Below, one piece after another: positions 8,076 to 16,674 of a stretch of DNA of 35,000 bases. A model generated the notes under the pieces. It was not told where the DNA came from, ran no database searches, and worked only from the letters and a program-made list of their open reading frames with translations. Each line of letters begins with the position of its first letter. Position 1 is the stretch's first letter. The DNA is from Prorocentrum cordatum (Eukaryota; Sar; Dinophyceae; Prorocentrales; Prorocentraceae): positions 57,620-92,619 of the forward strand of contig CAUYUJ010015841.1 in NCBI GenBank assembly GCA_963575745.1, read 5' to 3'. The position numbers and the translations under genes were made by a program.

Positions 8076-8396
8076 ATAGTTAGGGCCTCAGGATACTCTC
8101 AGATGAGAACAGGGTGCGAGCATCGGGGGGAGCACTGCAATGGAAAGAGCAAAATGCGCATCGGGCACGTTGGTAAACAATACGCGTTCTCAGGAAATGG
8201 AGCTCAATAACAACATGTAAAGGACCAGTCGTCGTTGTTTGCACGCGTGCCGTTCACCATGTGCACCCCATCCCATCGATGCCCGCCCCTTAAAGGGGAC
8301 ATCATTTTTCCTTCCGGAGGATAGTGAACTTAGACAGGTGAGCATGCGGATAGACCCAGATGGGCGTATGGGTCGGTTCGGGCGAACTCGAAGTCG
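8075..8396. other. Unassigned stretch
   Basis: No coding bias or repeat recognised. Confidence 0.35.
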
Positions 8397-8450
8397 GGCG
8401 TTCCGTTGTTGTTGTCTGAGGGGGCCCAGCACACTTTGAGCCAGGATACG
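8397..8450 (+). repeat. Dispersed repeat J, 3' half only
   Basis: CGTTGTTGTTGTCTGAGGGG, then CCCAGCACACTTTGAGCCAG, matching the second half of 3555-3645. Confidence 0.5.
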
Positions 8451-8689
8451 TTCCGTGACAAAAGAGGTGTGACACTTGAGAGGGCACTCCATTTGAGAAA
8501 CCCCGGCGGGCACCCTTCAGGGGGGGTTGACAGTAATTCGTGTCTTTTGGTGAGAACTCAACGGCAATTCTTTCAAGGTGGTTATTCTAAAGTTGGCATG
8601 TGTGCTCCACCCGCCCCCAATCCATCTTCGTCCGTGAGCGTGCCCCGCTCGAGGGGATCGGTTCTTCGTGCGCTCTTTCCGGGTAGGCC

Positions 8690-8742
8690 CCGGCGCGGCG
8701 CGGCGGGCGGGTCGGGCGGGCGGACCCGCACGCGGCGGGTCG
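8690..8742 (+). repeat. GGGCGGGC minisatellite, block 5
   Basis: GGCGGGCGGGTCGGGCGGGC-type units up to the left end of the family C element. Confidence 0.6.
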
Positions 8743-8743
8743 T

Positions 8744-8899
8744 TATCAGCCTGGAACATATCCCTATCCCTATGTTGGGCATCGCCTCATCACGATGCCA
8801 ATCTTAGGGATTCCCTTATTTCCTGAGGGCGAATCCCTAAGATTGTCACCGCCTTTTGGCGTGTCAATCTTAGGGATAGGGATACGTTCGAGGCTGGTA
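8744..8899. mobile_element. TIR element family C, single copy, TA-flanked
   Basis: Left end TATCAGCCTGGAACATATCC and, read inward from the right, TACCAGCCTCGAACGTATCC; both continue with CTATCCCTA. TA dinucleotides at 8744-8745 and 8898-8899 suit a TA target duplication. The interior contains a second inverted pair, CAATCTTAGGGATTC near 8801 against GAATCCCTAAGATTG near 8830, so the element folds as nested hairpins. Confidence 0.8.
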
Positions 8900-8904
8900 A
8901 GGGT

Positions 8905-9100
8905 CGGGCTGGCGGATCCCAGCGGGCGGGCTGGGCGGGCGGACCCGGTCGGGCAGGCGGATCTGACAGGGCGGGCGCAGCGGGCGGATCTCGGCGGGCG
9001 GGTCGGGCGGGCAGGCGTGCCGTCGGCCAGAGGGGCCGGCAGGCCCCCCGGCGAGCGGAGCCGCGCGGGCGCCGCGCGGGAGCGGGCGGGGCGGGCGGAG
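8905..9100 (+). repeat. GGGCGGGC minisatellite, block 6
   Basis: Dense GGGCGGGCGGATC-type units between the family C and family B elements, with many G-runs. Confidence 0.7.
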
Positions 9101-9104
9101 GAAG

Positions 9105-9313
9105 GCTTACAATTAAGTCGGGCGTGTCCCCCTACAGGGGGATTTTCGACGAAAAATTAAAAATAAACCCCAAAAATAGTGAAAAAATGCTCCAAAAATT
9201 ATCTGGGGACTATTTTGTCTGTATGTTTTACCTTCTTGGGGCATTGTTGGGGTATTGTTTTTGTTTCGTCGAAAATCCCCCTGTAGGGGGACACGCCCGA
9301 CATGAGCTTACAA
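9105..9313. mobile_element. MITE family B, copy 1, with 8-bp target duplication
   Basis: The 8-mer GCTTACAA is at 9105-9112 and 9306-9313. Between them are inverted repeats of about 37 bp, perfect over the core: GTCGGGCGTGTCCCCCTACA on one side and its complement (CTGTAGGGGGACACGCCCGAC order) on the other, extended by GGGGATTTTCGACGAAA. The body is 193 bp and A/T-rich inside. An 8-bp duplication suits hAT-like transposition (known for that superfamily; assignment is inference). Copies 2 and 3 are at 24,132-24,235 and 25,421-25,581. Confidence 0.9.
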
Positions 9314-9576
9314 GCGGGTCTCTGCGTGGCGGGACACTGGGGCGCGCCTCCTGGGCAAATTGTGTGTGGAAGTCGCAGGCGAGATCTATCACAGTGGATT
9401 GCGAGGAGCTCTCTGGCGAGATCAGTCGCGTGCAGAGCGCGGCGTTCAGTTCATAGCGGCAGAGTCCTGGGCGAGAGCGCGAGTCCTGAGTGTCGAGAGC
9501 GCGGCGCCATAGCACACTGCGAGGAAGTCCAGTTCGAGCGCCCGCCTCCGCGGTAAATTGCAATGGCGTCGCGACC
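9314..9576. other. Degenerate GAGAGCGCG-rich stretch
   Basis: GGCGAGAGCGCGAGTCCTGAG and similar phrases recur several times, related to the first half of repeat J. No gene seen. Confidence 0.4.
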
Positions 9577-9660
9577 GAGAGCGCGATTCCTGAGTGACTT
9601 GTGAGGTGGTTGCAGGCCAGAGCTGTTGTGGTTGTGGCCAGGGCTTCAGAGAAAAAGTTC
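9577..9660 (+). repeat. Dispersed repeat J, related copy
   Basis: CGAGAGCGCGATTCCTGAG, then GCCAGAGCTGTTGTGGTTG and a GGGCTTCAGAG end, in the same order as at 6945-7045. Confidence 0.45.
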
Positions 9661-9970
9661 GAGCCCGATGCTTCCCATGGCAGAAACAGGGTGCGACCGT
9701 CTGTCTACGGGCACATTCTCACTTGAAAAACAATGCGCAGCAGGCAGGGTGATAAACAAGGAGCGCTCGACTTATATCCTTGCAGACATTTTTCCTTACA
9801 GCAGTTACAGTCACTGATAGTATGTGTTGGTTCGCCACGCCGATGAAAGGAGGGATCTCGGGCCCAACAAGTAGGAAAGAAGCAGCTCGTGTCTAAAGGG
9901 AAACAATGTTTTGAAAGTCTTATGTGTTCCAAGGTCCTGACGTGACGTCTCTGCGGATCAACGAGGAGTC
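9661..9970. other. Unassigned stretch
   Basis: Nothing recognised. Less G/C-rich than its neighbours. Confidence 0.35.
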
Positions 9971-10384
9971 ATGTCCTTCGTTTGCGCGCCATACGGCGGC
10001 AGCGAAAGCAGCTGGAGTGCGCATGGTGGCACACAAGGCGTGGCTTCGATAGAGCAGGCGAGGCAGGATTTTGGAGAGAGACCTGACGCAAGGAAGCGAA
10101 GGAGCAGGAAGTCGAGGAGTCCGATGGCAGAGGTTGACCCTGGTATCACAGCTAGCAGAGCCCAGGATATAGTACCAGCGAAAGTGTTTTCAGCTTACTT
10201 GTTCACCATCCGAGCAGGCCAAGGCCAAGTTTCCGTAGGAGCACGAAGCTTGATCCGATACCGGACGCGGCGTGAAACAGTTGATTCGGAGATTCATTCT
10301 AATAGTTGCCAAATTCCGAAATACATGGGAATAGGTCAGAGCCCCGAGTTATCAGGGCTGGGGGAAGTCAGGGGTATTTGTTGA
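9971..10384 (+). CDS. Possible small coding stretch, unrecognised
   Basis: An ATG at 9971 opens 137 codons. The first 85 or so look protein-like: MSFVCAPYGGSESSWSAHGG, then a basic patch (ARKRRSRKSRSPMAE), then QDIVPAKVFSAYLFTIRAGQ. Third-position bias is weaker than in the 13-18 kb island and fades after about position 10,250. It could be a 5' exon or a chance open frame. No family or localisation signal recognised. Confidence 0.28.
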   Translation: MSFVCAPYGGSESSWSAHGGTQGVASIEQARQDFGERPDARKRRSRKSRSPMAEVDPGITASRAQDIVPAKVFSAYLFTIRAGQGQVSVGARSLIRYRTRRETVDSEIHSNSCQIPKYMGIGQSPELSGLGEVRGIC

Positions 10385-10984
10385 TTCGGGCTCATGATTT
10401 TGCACGAGAGTTTTCCAGGACTGTTTTTCCCCTGAAGTTGTCTGGACTTCATTCTGCCATGTGTAGATTCTGTCTGGTGTTCTCCCGGCACAGACGTTAC
10501 CTCAGATGAGCGGTTCTAGGGTTTGCGGGACAATGTTTGGAGGTCCTGAAAGCCAGGATTTCGTGAGGATTGAGGTTGTTGAATGGTGGGATAGTTCTCT
10601 ATCCACTGTCGTGGAAAAACGCTGTCAGGAAAAAGGCGCGCCGTTTGTTTAGCGTTTGGTTTCAGCATGCGCAAAGCAAGCGCTGTGGAGCGAACCGCGC
10701 GCGTGGTTTTGCGATCGTCTGTGCAGAAGTTGTGAGCGAATGGAACTGCTCAAGGATTTCCAGGATGTCTTGACTGTGGAATGTAAATCATCATGTTCGG
10801 TGAGCAGACGCAATAATCAGAACAACCCTAGCGGCAAATGCCGAAATGATGCATCTCCTCACCCCCACCCCCACGACGAGGGGCATGCAGCACAGGGTAG
10901 AGAAACCGATCGAGTCTGTGGTTTCGCTCTCGCTCCTCACTCCCTGCAGCCAGATTCGCACGGTGCTCAGTCTTCGCGCGGCTG
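10385..10984. other. Unassigned stretch
   Basis: No coding bias, TIR or tandem repeat recognised. A CACCCCCACCCCCAC run lies near 10,860. Confidence 0.35.
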
Positions 10985-11270
10985 GTGAAAATTCGAAGAC
11001 GCTATCTTGATCGGAAGTGGGAGGCCGAGACCGATGTGGCATGGAGCCCCCCAGCCGGGAAATCAGCTTCGGGCTCGGTTCGCGCCGTGCACGACGCGCG
11101 CGCGGGCGAGGCGAGGCGGGGCGGAGCTTCTCGCGACCCTGCCCCAGCGAGACCCAGGCAGGAGCACGCGGCCTCCGCCCCGCCCACCCGCTGCCCGCCG
11201 GTGCGCGGGGTGTTGCCCCGCGGCCGTCACGGCGTGCGCGCTGTTGTCTCGCGGTTGTCCTGTGGTTGTT
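10985..11270. other. GC-rich pocket, coding status unclear
   Basis: Very G/C-rich with several overlapping open frames of similar quality on both strands, so no frame can be chosen. A GCGGTTGTC phrase at its right edge recurs beyond the next element, near 11,457. Confidence 0.3.
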
Positions 11271-11275
11271 ACATT

Positions 11276-11426
11276 CAGGAGGGGAAAAAACACACAGACA
11301 CAATTAATTGTCGATTTCCCAGAAAATATGGGAAAATATGGGAAGTGGGGGGGAAGACAGAAACCCAGAAAATATGGGAAAATATGGGGACAGTTTTTAT
11401 TTGTGTGTATTTATTTGTGTGTCCTG
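11276..11426 (+). mobile_element. Dispersed element D, copy 1
   Basis: About 150 bp, resembling 32,552-32,700 nearly end to end: CAGGAGGGGA, then AACACACAGACA, AATTAATTGTCGA, two copies of AGAAAATATGGGAAAATATG, then TTTGTGTGTATTTATTTGTG and TGTCCTGG. The ends are a weak inverted repeat (CAGGA with ACACACA). GGTTGTC phrases lie on both sides, as if it had inserted into a small repeat. Confidence 0.75.
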
Positions 11427-11607
11427 GGGCCCCTTCAATTTTCCCCGTGGATGTTCAGCGGTTGTCTTGTGTTGTCCCGGAGCTGTCCCGCAGGTGTGCG
11501 CACTAGTTTTCGGGCGGCCCGCATGTAGAAACAGCATACCGACCGAACAGAATTGGTCACAAGATCGGAGGGCATGCGGTTTGCACAGCACTCCGCGCAC
11601 TTCAATG

Positions 11608-11880
11608 TCATAGGTCCATGCCAAGGCGAAGGGCATCTGACTTGAACGGCGCTGCACTCAAATAAAGTAATTCATGACTGGCTTGTTGGGCTGTTTCGGT
11701 AACAAACTGCAGACGGGGTGGAGTTATTGCGGCTGCCATAATTTGACCTTGCAGCACATTTTCCGTACCTTGCCAGGTGCGCTGGGGCACAGATCGCGAC
11801 ATTGGCAGGGCGTTCTGGATGGGCACGGTCCCAGTCCGCATCCCACAGGCGTTCTTTACGATGATGGGTGTGTCTTTATC
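11608..11880 (-). CDS. Possible coding stretch, minus strand
   Basis: On the minus strand this reads DKDTPIIVKNACGMRTGTVP, then IQNALPMSRSVPQRTWQGTE and a tail ending LGMDL before TGA. The first half has many G/C-ending codons and a non-repetitive composition. The opposite strand is also open here (a frame starting near 11,674), but its codon use is no better. No family recognised. Confidence 0.3.
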   Translation of the reverse strand, partial: DKDTPIIVKNACGMRTGTVPIQNALPMSRSVPQRTWQGTENVLQGQIMAAAITPPRLQFVTETAQQASHELLYLSAAPFKSDALRLGMDL

Positions 11881-12184
11881 GTCATGCTTGCGCGTTCCCG
11901 TGAGATGTTGTCGCGTTGCATGGTTGCGTTTCTTATGATGCACGTGTCGGAGGCTCTGAGTTGTTTGTTCGTGGTTCCTCGATGGTGGGTTGTAGAAGCG
12001 GCGAGGGGTTTAGCAAAAGTGCCTCACGGTAGCGTCTGGCGGGAGCGTTTGAGAACATTTCCGATGCGATGGACGCAGATCGATCCAGGGAGCAATGTCA
12101 GGGCCAATACGTGCCATTCTCATCTTTTACAATTGTCACATGAGCCGAACGTGTGGTTGCGCCGCAAAGTCCGCACCATTTAAG
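11881..12184. other. Unassigned stretch
   Basis: Open on the plus strand but without clear codon bias. No repeat seen. Confidence 0.3.
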
Positions 12185-12346
12185 AACAATAACTTGCAGC
12201 AGGGCCGAGGATCTTCACCACTCCAGCCCCGCAAGGTCCAGAAAGTTTTCGGCAGGATTTTTTGGACGAAGTTGGAAAAAGTTGCACTCGACGCTGCAGG
12301 ACCACAAGACCCGCAGTTTCCAGCCGACGAGGTGCCGAGAAATTAA
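12185..12346 (+). CDS. Possible C-terminal coding piece
   Basis: A frame ending in TAA at 12,344-12,346 reads VQKVFGRIFWTKLEKVALDA then AGPQDPQFPADEVPRN. It is protein-like and non-repetitive, but short and with only moderate third-position bias. The 5' edge is not defined. No family recognised. Confidence 0.28.
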   Translation, partial: NNNLQQGRGSSPLQPRKVQKVFGRIFWTKLEKVALDAAGPQDPQFPADEVPRN

Positions 12347-12575
12347 GGGAGAGCCATGGGATCTTCGCAATCCCACTTGTTCCAGAAAGTCCTGGCATGG
12401 CCTTAAGGCCCTCTCTCTTCCAGGACGGGCCCTCCGATCCCGATCCCCACCATGCCAGGCCCAGAAATGATATCAGACGTCGAATGTGCCGAACATGTAG
12501 CAGGATGTGTGTTGTGGCCGCTCGGTTTCTTGTGATGTCTGGGTCCGTCCAGACAGCGCGGTATTCTCCCGAGCA

Positions 12576-12748
12576 CAGTCAACCCGCTGAGTAAGGATGG
12601 GCAACCTTCCCAAGGGTACCCTTGCATCCTTGCCTCCTCGGCCCATCCTTGGCCACTTGCGTTGGCCGCGACCCGCTCGAAAAACCTCGAAGTGGGCGCC
12701 CAAGGCCCTTGCATCCTTATCCCGCATCCTTACTATACGGGTTGACTG
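12576..12748. mobile_element. MITE family A, copy 2
   Basis: Same ends as copy 1: CAGTCAACCCGCTGAGTAAG at the left and the complement of CAGTCAACCCGTATAGTAAG at the right. The interior matches copy 1 over most of its length, e.g. CCAAGGGTACCC, TTGGCCGCG, GGCGCCCAAGGCCCTTGCAT (copy 1 has GGCGTCCAAGGCCCTTGCAT). The right TA (12,749-12,750) is intact. The left flank is CA, probably a mutated TA. Confidence 0.85.
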
Positions 12749-12765
12749 TAGCGGTTGCCTTCAAA

Positions 12766-13110
12766 GTGATTGGTCGGGTTTTTTGGGCTTTCACTTGGTC
12801 ACCGCCCGTCGCCGGTCGCCGCCTCGCGCGCTGGCTGGCGGTTGTTTTTTTTTTTATCTTCGCCCCATCGCCAGCCGTCGCCGCCTCGTTGTTTCTGTTG
12901 CCTCGTGCAGCTACTGAGGTTTCGGGTGGTTTGCTGCCTCGTCGCCGCCCGTCGCCACACCCCGTGTGTTGGTCGGGTCTTGCCGGGTTCCTGCTTGGTG
13001 CTTGCCTGGTCGCCGCCCGCCGCTGCTTCGTCGTCGCCTCGTGCGTTGGTTGGGTTTGTTGTTTGTTGTCCCCTGTTTGCCGCCCGTCGCAGCTTCGTCG
13101 CAAATTGCAG
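12766..13110 (+). repeat. Degenerate GTCGCC/TTGGTCGGG minisatellite
   Basis: TTGGTCGGGT or GGTTGGGT, then CGCCCGTCGCC or CGCCCGCCGC, then GCCTCGTGCG recur at irregular steps. One strand has long open frames, but they vary in frame between units. Includes a run of about ten T at 12,846. Confidence 0.5.
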
Positions 13111-13186
13111 TCATGTCCACGATCACCAAATTGCAACCCCGCATCGTCTTGTTTGGTTTCACGAAAATGCCGCGTGCACCAACAAC

Positions 13187-13246
13187 GAACGCGTATCCTC
13201 TTCCGTGCCCGACGTCTGTGACCAGTTGGGTTCAGGCGCTCGCCCA
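13187..13246 (+). repeat. Flanking direct repeat, left copy
   Basis: GAACGCGTATCCTCTTCCGT, then CCCGACGTCTGTG and TTGGGTTCAGGCGCTCG. A diverged copy is at 18,227-18,286. The pair brackets the frame-hopping coding island. Confidence 0.65.
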
Positions 13247-13480
13247 ATTCAGAATAACGGCTGGGCGCTGAAGCCGGCCGCGGGGCCTGCGCGTTCGACG
13301 CCGCGCCGCGGCGGACACGGGGAAAGTGCCCTCCCCGGCGCCCCCCATGCCAGCGCGCAGGACGAAGGCAGACGGGACCGAGGCGGGGGCCCGCCGAGGA
13401 AGGGCGAGGGCGAGTGGCAGCGCTGCACACGACCCTTCGGCACGGGAGCCAGGCCGCCAGGCGAACAGGGCCCCCCCCCC
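13247..13480 (+). CDS. Island segment 1
   Basis: Frame with codon starts at positions equal to 2 mod 3. Reads LKPAAGPARSTPRRGGHGES and EGEWQRCTRPFGTGARPP. Basic and Pro/Gly-rich. Favoured up to an 11-C run, after which the next frame takes over. The overlapping third frame is also open, so the start of the segment is uncertain. Confidence 0.4.
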
Positions 13481-13692
13481 CTCGCTGAGCGCGGGCCCCG
13501 GCGACGAGGATCGGCAGGAGGTCCGCGAGGGGCACGCGGCCGCGGAGATCACGCGCAGCGCGAGGCGGACGCCCGTGGCCAGGGAGGCCAACGGCACGGC
13601 CAGGGTCGCGGGCGGCCACGTCCTCGCGCCCAACCAGGCCAGGCGCCACTGTTGCGAGGACGCGTGCGGCTTGGTCTCCTTTTGTCGCCCAG
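13481..13692 (+). CDS. Island segment 2
   Basis: Frame 0 mod 3. Reads EDRQEVREGHAAAEITRSAR, then REANGTARVAGGHVLAPNQA and RRHCCEDACGLVSF. Codons end almost only in G or C. It stops at TGA 13,698-13,700 unless the frame changes just before. Confidence 0.5.
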
Positions 13693-14157
13693 GCCTGTGA
13701 ACGACGGCGAGAGAGGCCACTGTCCCAGAACATTTGCTCCATCGTCGCACGCGAGAACGCTGCCAAGGCCGTAGGCGGCAAGTGCCCGCGGACGGTCTTT
13801 GACAGAGGCCCAGACCTTTCACGCCCGTGCCACCGCACATGCTTCAGGTGCCATGGGGGCAAGCAGCACGACGACACGGATATGTGGCTCATGCCAGGCG
13901 CCTCCAGCCTGAAATCTTGGTGGTTCAACCTGAGAAGCAAGCAGAAGAGGAGGTCGCCGACGCAGCTGACCAAGCCCATCGAGTTCGCTATGGAAGCGGA
14001 GCTCGCGAAGCACAAGGATAGGCCACTGCTTCCGCGCGCCGACCAAAGGAAGATCGACGGGGCCACCCTGGAGGACGAGCGTTTGGGAGCTGCGTCAGAT
14101 TTTACGATTTCCTTCGGCGGGAACAACCACATGATGCACGTGCGCCCACAGTGCAGG
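13690..14157 (+). CDS. Island segment 3, Cys/His cluster
   Basis: Frame 1 mod 3, the longest and clearest segment, about 155 codons. Reads ERPLSQNICSIVARENAAKA, then a cluster of the form C-x14-C-x3-C-x2-C-H (positions about 13,783-13,857) that could bind zinc. It continues MWLMPGASSLKSWWFNLRSK, KPIEFAMEAELAKHKDRPLL and FTISFGGNNHMMHVRPQC. Zinc binding is an inference from spacing only; the cluster fits no family I can name. An ATG at 13,882 is internal, since coding bias extends well upstream. Confidence 0.6.
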
Positions 14158-14325
14158 ACGCCCCCCTCAAGAAGCAGGAGCGGGCACGATGCGCAGTGCC
14201 GACGCAAGGGGACGATCCAGGGGGCGCCACCACAGGAGGCCATTGGATGTGCGCGCGCAAGAGCTGCGACCGCAGGCAGTCGGAGACGGGCACCGACGCG
14301 TCGGAGCACCGCGCCATCCCCCCCC
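14151..14325 (+). CDS. Island segment 4
   Basis: Frame 0 mod 3. Reads QDAPLKKQERARCAVPTQGD, then GGHWMCARKSCDRRQSETGT. Adds three more Cys and a His close to the cluster of segment 3, so the two may form one metal-binding region. Ends at a 10-C run. Confidence 0.5.
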
Positions 14326-14480
14326 CCGTCGCATTCCATCATCGAGAAGGGCGGCGCGGACTTTGCCAGCGACGGAAAGGTTGAGCACACCGAGCAGACT
14401 CGGGAGCAAGGTCTGGAGGACCAGGCGGAGATGGTCTATTTCAGCCACGGCACTTTGGAGCAGGAAGGCACCCTGACGGC
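14326..14480 (+). CDS. Island segment 5
   Basis: Frame 1 mod 3. Reads IEKGGADFASDGKVEHTEQT then GLEDQAEMVYFSHGTLEQEG. Acidic, with strong G/C-ending codons. Confidence 0.55.
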
Positions 14481-14770
14481 GATCAGGGCAGCCCGCCATC
14501 TCCGCCACGAACGAGGTAAAGATCGGCCTGGGCGGGCCGTTGGCGAGGGGGATCGGTTAGGCGCGGCCGCGGCCGCCATCGACGCCAGAAAAGCGGAGGC
14601 CCACATATGGCCCATCAAGCACGCGCCCGGTTGCTCGGCGGAGAGGGTCGCCGCGGACAAGCCACAGGATCTACATTAAGGTCCGCCCTCGCCGCGTGGA
14701 CTTGCGCCTCTCCCAGAACAGCAGCACGGGCAGCCGCCGCGCCTTTTGGCCCGCCCGCAGACCGCCCCAT
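14478..14770 (+). CDS. Island segments 6-8
   Basis: Three short runs with different frames. PAISATNEVKIGLGGPLA (2 mod 3) to about 14,540; IDARKAEAHIWPIKHAPGC and ERVAADKPQ (1 mod 3) to about 14,665; IYIKVRPRRVDLRLSQNSST (2 mod 3) from about 14,665. Each alternative frame hits a stop close to the change, e.g. TAG 14,549-14,551 and TAA 14,678-14,680. The third run is rich in basic residues. Confidence 0.45.
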
Positions 14771-15240
14771 GCCGGGCGAGACAGACCGCGACCAGGCGCT
14801 CGACAGCCGACCCCCGCTCTGCGATTTCTCAGGCCCCACGAGCAGTCCGCGCACTGCCAAGACGGGCAGGGGGAAGGGGCAGCTGGCGAGGCCGCGGGCG
14901 CGCTCGCGAGCGCCAGCGGCTGGCCGCAGAGAGAATGACGGATTCCCGCAGCAAGGTCTGACCGGGCTCGACAGCGCTCGGGCAGCGGCGGCCCGGGGCG
15001 CCGCCCCCCGCGGAGAGGAAGGCCACCATGCGGCCTGGCACAGGGGGCCACGGCGAGGCGACGGCGCGCCGCGGCCCCAACTGGCCGCGAGGCGCGGGCG
15101 GCGCAGAATTACATGTTGCATCTGCGACGCGGGGCCCCGCGCAACCCCTTCGGAGCGGGGGCGTCGCGCGCGCGAGCGCGCGCGGGGCGGCCGCCGCGGG
15201 GCCCGAGCCGCGCAGGGGGCCGCGATCGCCGGGCGCCTGG
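14769..15240 (+). CDS. Island segment 9
   Basis: Frame 0 mod 3. Reads MPGETDRDQALDSRPPLCDF, then NDGFPQQGLTGLDSARAAAA and RITCCICDAGPRATPSE. After about 15,130 all three frames become Arg/Gly/Ala-rich and the choice is unclear. Confidence 0.4.
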
Positions 15241-15777
15241 GCCCACATTGGGCTCAGAGCAGGTGGGCATCGCACAGTTGGAAAGCCCTTCGCGCCTTGC
15301 CCCCCGGCCTCGCGGGGGCCTGGAAGGGCGCGCGCCCGCGGGGCAGCCCCGGCCCCCCGCCGACCAGCGGGCGCCCCCCCCACCGCGACGAAGGCGCCCG
15401 CCCGTTCGCGCGCCCCACCCCCGCCGCGGGCGGGGAGGTCGCCTTCGGCGGAGGGGCCCGCCCACGCGGGCGGGGCGGGCCCAATGGGAGGTCGGCAGGG
15501 CTTCGGGGCCGCGCTCTGCCCCTCTCACGACTGCACGGTCGTCGGGCAGTCGACGCCGCAGGACCGTCGCGCGACGCCGGCAAGAGCGCCCGCCAACGCT
15601 TGCCGGCGCGCCCGCGGGACAGCCCCGATGCCCGTCGACCGCGGGCGCCCCCCCGCCGCGAAGGCGCCCGCCCGTTCGCGCGCCCCCCCCCCGCCGCCGC
15701 GGGCGGGGGGCGCGCTCGTCGCTGCGCGGTTGGGGCAGCAGGTTCGTCGCGCGCGTCGCGGCCGCTTTTCTGCTTGA
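15241..15777 (+). CDS. Island segment 10, Pro/Ala/Arg-rich
   Basis: Frame 1 mod 3, ending at TGA 15,775-15,777. Includes GGRQGFGAALCPSHDCTVVG. Two near-identical blocks at about 15,367-15,436 and 15,643-15,711 encode the same KAPARSRAPPPP(P)RAG phrase, an internal duplication with a 276-bp step (a multiple of three). Disorder is likely. Confidence 0.4.
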   Translation, partial: AHIGLRAGGHRTVGKPFAPCPPASRGPGRARARGAAPAPRRPAGAPPTATKAPARSRAPPPPRAGRSPSAEGPAHAGGAGPMGGRQGFGAALCPSHDCTVVGQSTPQDRRATPARAPANACRRARGTAPMPVDRGRPPAAKAPARSRAPPPPPRAGGALVAARLGQQVRRARRGRFSA

Positions 15778-15990
15778 GAACCGAGGCCACGCTGTCTGCG
15801 ACGCGGGGCCCCGCGAGGGAGGCGAGGGCGGGGTCGCCCGGCGCGCCGGGGGGGAGGCGGCATGAGAATGTCAGGAAGACCTTCGGTTTCGAGCTACATC
15901 AGGACAGCTCGGACAGGCGGGCGCGGGCCACGAGGGGGACATCGGGCTGGCCGCCACGCGCGTTCGACGGACAGCATTGGGACACCGCGA
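15775..15990 (+). CDS. Island segment 11
   Basis: Frame 0 mod 3. Reads RRHENVRKTFGFELHQDSSD then GWPPRAFDGQHWDTARGG. Strong bias up to a 7-G run near 15,990. The phrase GCGACGCGGGGCCCCGCG near 15,797 also occurs near 15,125. Confidence 0.5.
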
Positions 15991-16345
15991 GGGGGGGCCA
16001 GACACAGGGGCACCCAGGCTCGCCGAGGAGGGGGCCACGCCCGCCCCCGACGCGCCCGCCGGCAGCACGGCGCGAGCCGCCGCGGCAGAGGCGGAGCGCG
16101 CGGCAGGCACGCACCTGAACACACGGCTTTCGGTTCTGCCAGTGGCCCAGCAGGTCGCCGCGAACGCCGAGGCCCCCTTCGGCGCAAGCGGCGCCGCCAA
16201 AGTCCTCGGCCGAGGGACCGCCCGCCCCCCCTCACGGAGGCGGGCGCGGGCGCGAGCAGCAGCGGGGCTCCGCGCGACCCCATCGGGAGGGGAGTTCTGC
16301 CCCCAGCGGCCGCCGTAGACCCGCGCGGGCCGCCGGGGCCCGCTC
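15986..16345 (+). CDS. Island segment 12
   Basis: Frame 2 mod 3 to about 16,228: PRLAEEGATPAPDAPAGSTA, then LNTRLSVLPVAQQVAANAEA. It then probably moves to frame 1 mod 3 after a C-run: AGASSSGAPRDPIGRGVLPP. Staying in frame 2 meets TAG at 16,316-16,318. Confidence 0.45.
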
Positions 16346-16674
16346 GCCAGCGAGTTCGAGAACGAGATCTATCGCAACAACATCGACGCCTCTATGGCAG
16401 ATCCAGCGCTTCAGAACAATGGGGAACCGAAATGTTCGGCGCCGGACTGCGAGCGACCCCCCGACTTCTGGGCAGCGAATGGCCCGTGGAACGGCACGCC
16501 GACGCCGGCGATTTGGCGGCGATCAGGTCGAGGCAGCTCGCGCTCGCGATGCGTCGAGGCATGGACCTACTGCGCCGTGACATCGCCCTGTCTCAGCGCC
16601 TTTCCCGGCCCCCGGGAGCGGCGGGCCAGGGCGCGGGGCGGCCTCGAGGGGGGCGCGGTCGTCTTCCACGTTGA
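16345..16674 (+). CDS. Island segments 13-14
   Basis: Frame 2 mod 3: SEFENEIYRNNIDASMADPA, QNNGEPKCSAPDCERPP. After a 6-C run near 16,457 frame 1 mod 3 takes over: ADAGDLAAIRSRQLALAMRR, GMDLLRRDIALSQRL. The second half is predicted helical and amphipathic. Confidence 0.5.
   Translation, partial: RQRVRERDLSQQHRRLYGRSSASEQWGTEMFGAGLRATPRLLGSEWPVERHADAGDLAAIRSRQLALAMRRGMDLLRRDIALSQRLSRPPGAAGQGAGRPRGGRGRLPR

Noticed and set aside
12717-14390. 557-codon minus-strand open frame
   Set aside because: It lies opposite plus-strand segments with much clearer codon bias; its Arg/Pro/Cys-rich residues look like the antisense of G/C-rich coding sequence and of the GTCGCC minisatellite.
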